From Candidatus Latescibacterota bacterium (GTDB lineage: Bacteria > Latescibacterota > UBA2968 > UBA8231), in assembly GCA_003529325.1 (NCBI GenBank), contig DPVW01000243.1, forward strand, positions 20,111-48,135: 28,025 nucleotides of DNA, given 5' to 3'. Shown piece by piece: positions 24,473 through 28,025 of the stretch. The notes under the pieces are model-generated. The model was not told where the DNA came from. It did no database searches and saw nothing but the letters and a program-made list of their open reading frames with translations. Made by a program: the position numbers and the translations under genes. Within the stretch, counting starts at the first letter, position 1. Each line of letters opens with the position of its first letter.

Positions 24473-26835
24473 CCCCAAAACAGACTCACGGCGAGGCTGA
24501 TTTCGTCGATGCTGCCCGTCCGTTTCGGCGTACCCCACGATGGCAGATACAACTCCCGGTAGTCCTCGCGGGAGAAACGTTTGTCGATCAACAGCAACAG
24601 TCCTTGATCCACTTCGGAGCGGATGACACGTCCAGCCGCCTGCAAGACGCGGTTCATACCCGGATACGTGTAGGCGTAGGCGAAGCCTGCGTTCTCGTGA
24701 TCGTCGTAGTAGCCCTTGATGAGATCGCGCTCCAAACCGATCTGCGGCAGGCCGACACCGACGACGATGGCGCCCACGAGTCGTTCGCCCACCAGGTCGA
24801 TACCCTCGCCGAAGATGCCGCCCATGACGGCGAAACCGACGACGGTCTCGGGGTTGGTGACATTGAAGACATTAAGGAACTGTTCCTTCTGCGGCTCCGT
24901 CATGCGCGGTACCTGCATCATGACCAGCGTGTTGCGCGCCGCCACGGCTTCGAATCGGGGCAGCACTTCCTGCAGGTATTTGTATGAGGGGAAGTAGACC
25001 ATGTAGTTGCCCCGTTTGCCACTGACGGCGGCGGCGATGGAGCGCGCCACGTCGTCGTACGACTGACCACGGCCACGATAGCTGGTGTCGATGTGGTCGG
25101 CGACCATGACGAGCAGATTTTCCGGTGGAAAGGGGGAGTCGAGCTCTATGGTAAAGTCGGAGCGTTCCCCTCCCAGCAGACGGCGGAAATAATCGACGGG
25201 GGTCAGGGTGGCGGAGAAGAATGTGGCGGAGCGGCCGCGCTTGCAGGCTTCACGGATGCGATTGGATGGGTCGAGACAGTAGAGGCGCAGGATGAGATCT
25301 CCTGTGCCACGCTTCTCGCCATAGGTGACGTAGTGCTCGTCGAACAGATCGAAGACACGCAAAAAGGCGACGATGGTGAAGAACAGATCGGTGAGTGCAT
25401 CCTTCCACGCCGTCGGACGATTTCGCGTCAGGATCGGTTCGATCTCGGCCTGCGCCCGTTGCAGCAGGGGCGGTAGATCCTCCGGCGGGTCACGATCCAA
25501 CCACCCATCCCCTCGACCCTCGTCGGCGCAACGCTGGATCTGGGTCTTGAAGTAGTGGTCGAGGGTGCCGAGAGTGTGACGCACGGCGGGCAGTTGTTCG
25601 CCGAGAGCCTTGATGACGGCGCGGATCTCGCTTCGACGGATCTGAACGGAGTACATGTCACGGGCGCGGTCGACCAGATTGTGCGCCTCGTCTACGAGGA
25701 AGCTGTAGTTGCCACCGGTTTCGAGGAAGTAGCGTCTGAGGTAGGCCTTGGGGTCGAAGACGTAGTTGTAGTCGCAGATCAGCACGTCCGACCACAAGGA
25801 CAGATCGAGACCCAGTTCGAAGGGGCAGACCTGATGTTTGCGGGCAGCGGCTTCGATGGTGGTGCGGGTGAAGTCGTCGCGCGAGGCGAAGGTGTCCTCC
25901 ACGGCGTCGTTGATGCGATCGTAATAGCCTAAAGCGAAATCGCAAAATTCTGCGTCGCAGGGTTTGCCACTGGTGGCATTGAAGCAGATGCGATCCCTCG
26001 CCGTGATCGTACACGACTTGAGACGCAAGCCGCCGCCGCGCATGTCTTCCAGCGTCTTTTCCGCCACGGTGCGGCCACTCGTCTTCGCCGTCAGGTAGAA
26101 CACTTTTTCCACCGCCCCCTCGCCGATGGCCTTAACCGCCGGGAACAGCACCGAGACGGTCTTGCCGATACCGGTGGGGGCCTGGGCGAAGAGGCGGCCC
26201 TCGGAGACGACCGTTTCGAATACGGCCTCCGTCAGTTCATGCTGACCGGGGCGGAAGCTGTCATAGGGGAAGGGCATTTTGTCGATGGAGCTGTCGCGCT
26301 CGGCTCGCCACAGGTGCCATATGCGGGCCCAGCGCAGATAACGCTGCGCCATTTCGAGGAAGAAGGCCTGCAACTCCTCGGCGGTGAATTCGCGCCGATC
26401 CTCGTGCAATTCACCGGAGACGAGTTGCACGTAGGTGAGTTGAACCTCGATGCGGCGGGGTTTGTGTTCCTCGGCCAGGATATGGGCGTAGATCTTGGCC
26501 TGCGCCCAGTGGTGGAGGTTGTCGGGCCGAGCTTCGGCCAGATTGCCGTAGGTGGTCTTGATCTCCTCCACGAGCAACTCATCCCCCGCCAGCAGGACGC
26601 CGTCGACGCGGCCGACGATCTGCAGCGACAAGTCGCTGTCGGCATCATCGACCCGGCTGCGGACGGAGACCTCGCTGCGATACTCGGGTGGACGCTGGTC
26701 CTGCACGTACTGGTGTCCTCGTGTGCCCTCCACAGCCCGTTGAGCACTGACGAAAGAGGAACCGAGATCGCCGGAGCGCAGGCAGAAGGCGACGAGGTCG
26801 CGGACGGATGTCTGTAGTAGGGAGTCGTCGGGCAT
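24469..26835 (-). CDS. Nuclease-helicase fusion: PD-(D/E)xK domain plus Rad3/XPD/DinG-type helicase
   Basis: The 788-residue protein starts with a Cas4/RecB-like nuclease domain (about 1-180): Asp78 in GRVDGVLL, Glu91-Ile-Lys93, and QAKIYA around residue 112. The superfamily 2 helicase follows: Walker A APTGIGKT (Lys225-Thr226), four cysteines fit for an iron-sulfur cluster (Cys284, 293, 298, 337), DEAH at 382-385, FFSATLTP, and the arginine finger motif QAAGRVIRS. These predict an ATP-driven 5'-to-3' DNA helicase with an attached nuclease, probably in DNA repair or replication-fork processing. The architecture is known from bacterial XPD-like proteins, but its role is poorly defined. The ATG at 26835 lacks a Shine-Dalgarno. 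It diverges from the MTA phosphorylase gene, and the PEP-enzyme relic overlaps its stop. Confidence 0.92.
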   Translation of the reverse strand: MPDDSLLQTSVRDLVAFCLRSGDLGSSFVSAQRAVEGTRGHQYVQDQRPPEYRSEVSVRSRVDDADSDLSLQIVGRVDGVLLAGDELLVEEIKTTYGNLAEARPDNLHHWAQAKIYAHILAEEHKPRRIEVQLTYVQLVSGELHEDRREFTAEELQAFFLEMAQRYLRWARIWHLWRAERDSSIDKMPFPYDSFRPGQHELTEAVFETVVSEGRLFAQAPTGIGKTVSVLFPAVKAIGEGAVEKVFYLTAKTSGRTVAEKTLEDMRGGGLRLKSCTITARDRICFNATSGKPCDAEFCDFALGYYDRINDAVEDTFASRDDFTRTTIEAAARKHQVCPFELGLDLSLWSDVLICDYNYVFDPKAYLRRYFLETGGNYSFLVDEAHNLVDRARDMYSVQIRRSEIRAVIKALGEQLPAVRHTLGTLDHYFKTQIQRCADEGRGDGWLDRDPPEDLPPLLQRAQAEIEPILTRNRPTAWKDALTDLFFTIVAFLRVFDLFDEHYVTYGEKRGTGDLILRLYCLDPSNRIREACKRGRSATFFSATLTPVDYFRRLLGGERSDFTIELDSPFPPENLLVMVADHIDTSYRGRGQSYDDVARSIAAAVSGKRGNYMVYFPSYKYLQEVLPRFEAVAARNTLVMMQVPRMTEPQKEQFLNVFNVTNPETVVGFAVMGGIFGEGIDLVGERLVGAIVVGVGLPQIGLERDLIKGYYDDHENAGFAYAYTYPGMNRVLQAAGRVIRSEVDQGLLLLIDKRFSREDYRELYLPSWGTPKRTGSIDEISLAVSLFWG

Positions 26836-26937
26836 GGTGTGATGATTCGTGGACCGTTGGAATATAACAGGTTAGCTTCCCGCGATGTGGTGGCTGGGGC
26901 ACTGAAATACAAAAATCTCTGCGGGAGAATGGAAGAA
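26836..26937. promoter_or_regulatory. Divergent spacer between helicase and MTA phosphorylase genes
   Basis: About 100 bases separate the two divergent starts, so both promoters are expected here. It is noticeably AT-richer than the genes around 26860-26920. I see no hexamer pair of normal spacing on either strand that I would call. GGGAG at 26923-26927 serves the phosphorylase. Confidence 0.35.
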
Positions 26938-27822
26938 GTGAGTGAAACCGAGACCACCCCCGTGAAACTCGGGGTTATCGGCGGCTCAGGTGTATATCAG
27001 ATGGATGGCGTCGAAATTGTCGGCGAGCACGAGATCGAGACACCATTCGGTCCCCCCTCCGATGGGCTGGTGGAGACCCGTGTCGGGGAGCGCACCGTCT
27101 TTTTCCTGCCACGCCACGGCAAGGGACACCGTCTGCTGCCATCGGAGGTGCCCTATCGCGCCAATGTGCATGCGATGAAGTCGGCGGGTGTCACACACCT
27201 GCTGGCGGTTAGTGCCGTGGGCATCATGAAGGAGCACATCCGTCCAGGGGACATGGTCACCCCGGATCAGATATTCGATCGCACCAAGGGCATCCGTCCA
27301 TCGACATTTTTTGGCGATGGGGTGGCGGGCCACGTCTCGCTGGCCGACCCATTCTGCGACGAATTGCGTCAATTCCTGGCCGAGGCGGCGCGCTCTTGTT
27401 CAGCCACGGTGCATGAAGGGGGCACCTACGTCTGTATGGAAGGACCGCAGTTCTCGACGCGGGCGGAATCACACTTCTACCGCAACGCCGTCGATGCCAG
27501 CGTCATCGGTATGACGGCGATCCCCGAGGCCAAACTCGCTCGTGAGGCGGAGATGTGTTACGCCATGCTGGCGATGGGCACCGACTACGATTGTTGGCAT
27601 GAGACGGAGGAGGATGTCTCGGTGGAAGCGGTGATCGCCATTCTGCGGGCGAATGCGGAGATGGCGAACCGGGTTGTGCAGGTGGCGGCGGGATTGTTGC
27701 CGGAGGTCTCTTCGTGTGCCTGTCTGAGTGCCGCGCGGTTTGCGACGATTACTTCACCTGAGGCGATTTCGGCGAAGGCGAAGGCGCGGTTGCGGCTCTT
27801 GTATGGGAAGTACTGGGACTGA
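26938..27822 (+). CDS. mtnP: S-methyl-5'-thioadenosine phosphorylase
   Basis: The 294-residue enzyme splits methylthioadenosine with phosphate into adenine and methylthioribose 1-phosphate, the entry to methionine salvage. Family motifs are intact: LGVIGGSGVYQ and FLPRHGKGH at the phosphate site, EVPYRANVHAMKS, YVCMEGPQFSTRAES, IGMTAIPEAKLARE, and TDYDCW near the base pocket. The length is normal for trimeric PNP-family MTA phosphorylases; 6-oxopurine specificity is less likely given the overall match. GTG at 26938 is chosen because GGGAG lies ten bases upstream. ATG at 26929 sits too close to that ribosome binding site, and the earlier in-frame start at 26839 gives a non-family extension. 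It stands alone on the plus strand. Confidence 0.93.
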   Translation: MSETETTPVKLGVIGGSGVYQMDGVEIVGEHEIETPFGPPSDGLVETRVGERTVFFLPRHGKGHRLLPSEVPYRANVHAMKSAGVTHLLAVSAVGIMKEHIRPGDMVTPDQIFDRTKGIRPSTFFGDGVAGHVSLADPFCDELRQFLAEAARSCSATVHEGGTYVCMEGPQFSTRAESHFYRNAVDASVIGMTAIPEAKLAREAEMCYAMLAMGTDYDCWHETEEDVSVEAVIAILRANAEMANRVVQVAAGLLPEVSSCACLSAARFATITSPEAISAKAKARLRLLYGKYWD

Positions 27823-27938
27823 GTTTCCTGGGCATATTCAGCGCGAGGGGAAACTTCTGTGAGTCTGATGTGATCAAGGGGACAACGACGGCGCCCGCAA
27901 GCAGGCAGATCAGCATCGCGGCATAAACAGTCGTGGTT
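27823..27938. other. Convergent spacer after the MTA phosphorylase gene
   Basis: About 115 bases between two convergent stops. A weak inverted repeat, GTTTCC (27823-27828) with GGAAAC (27849-27854), has a 20-base loop and no T tract, so it is at best a poor terminator. Nothing else is visible. Confidence 0.3.
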
Positions 27939-28025
27939 TCAGGTGCCCGTGCCGAAGTTGTCGACAAACATGAAAAATCGTCATAGCCAACTGTGTCATC
28001 GCCATCGAAATCTCCAGGTATGAGG
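27939..28025 (-). pseudogene. 3' end of a gene with an EF-hand/dockerin-like C-terminal repeat, with one apparent indel
   Basis: Entering from the right edge on the minus strand, the frame reads GDFDGDDTVGYDDF. This is the D-x-D-x-D calcium-loop type of repeat often found at the C terminus of secreted proteins in uncultivated polysaccharide degraders. After the T5 run at 27973-27977 the expected continuation MFVDNFGTGT and a stop (27939-27941) lies in another frame, as if one T had been lost. Without the indel the gene would end cleanly at 27939. The rest of the protein is outside the window, so its function is unknown. It may equally be an intact gene with a sequencing error. Confidence 0.6.

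Noticed and set aside
24469..26835. Type IV CRISPR DinG (Csf4) helicase
   Set aside because: No csf genes or direct repeats occur nearby, and the nuclease-fused form is common outside CRISPR loci.
27823..27854. Inverted repeat as an intrinsic terminator
   Set aside because: Six-pair stem, 20-base loop and no T tract on either strand.
27749..27967. Minus-strand frame with a hydrophobic stretch resembling a membrane anchor
   Set aside because: It is the out-of-frame continuation of the EF-hand-like tail after the T5 run and runs antisense into the MTA phosphorylase gene; the family-like ending lies in another frame with a stop at 27939.

Overview
The window is a GC-rich, gene-dense stretch of a bacterial chromosome. 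It holds about twenty protein genes, four broken or cut genes, and no RNA gene, IS element or CRISPR array that I could see. The standard code fits: TGA, TAA and TAG all act as stops, and GTG or TTG starts are common. The mix is three sulfatases, a beta-mannosidase, an enolase-superfamily dehydratase, an acetyl-xylan-esterase-like hydrolase, a sugar isomerase, and a final fragment with an EF-hand/dockerin-like repeat. This resembles uncultivated, polysaccharide-degrading, probably marine bacteria of the Latescibacterota/Poribacteria kind. That placement is an impression, not a result.

Left part (1-4185): a stand-alone MetE-like methyltransferase core (+) runs into a convergent pair on the minus strand, a SplB-like radical SAM protein followed by a two-domain esterase. 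A 66-residue conserved small protein with a strong ribosome binding site and its own intrinsic terminator sits just upstream. Its terminator ends only nine bases before the radical SAM start codon.

Middle left (4386-11400, +): a tightly coupled polycistron with starts overlapping stops. It encodes a NUDT6-like Nudix hydrolase, a sulfatase, a TMTC-like multi-spanning TPR protein, an Eis-like GNAT acetyltransferase and a THUMP/Trm14-like RNA methyltransferase. A trpD relic with four single-base losses closes it.

Middle (11406-15816): two minus-strand 2-hydroxyacid dehydrogenases of opposite families (D-specific PGDH-like and Ldh_2 type) could interconvert enantiomers of one hydroxyacid. Facing away are a class I DAHP synthase and an MFS transporter.

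Right part (15821-24472): a second sulfatase (-) diverges from an enolase-superfamily dehydratase, a third sulfatase and a 3'-truncated GNAT gene (+). Converging on these are a sugar isomerase/epimerase and a GH2 beta-mannosidase (-), preceded by a heavily frameshifted PEP-utilising-enzyme relic. The glycan enzymes have no visible signal peptides, so they look cytoplasmic and suggest intracellular breakdown of imported sulfated, mannose-containing or acetylated sugars.

Right end (24469-28025): a nuclease-helicase fusion of the Rad3/XPD/DinG type (-), a methylthioadenosine phosphorylase (+), and the 3' end of an EF-hand/dockerin-like gene (-) with one apparent homopolymer indel. Frame damage is concentrated in the trpD relic, the PEP-enzyme relic and this last fragment, while all neighbouring long genes are intact.
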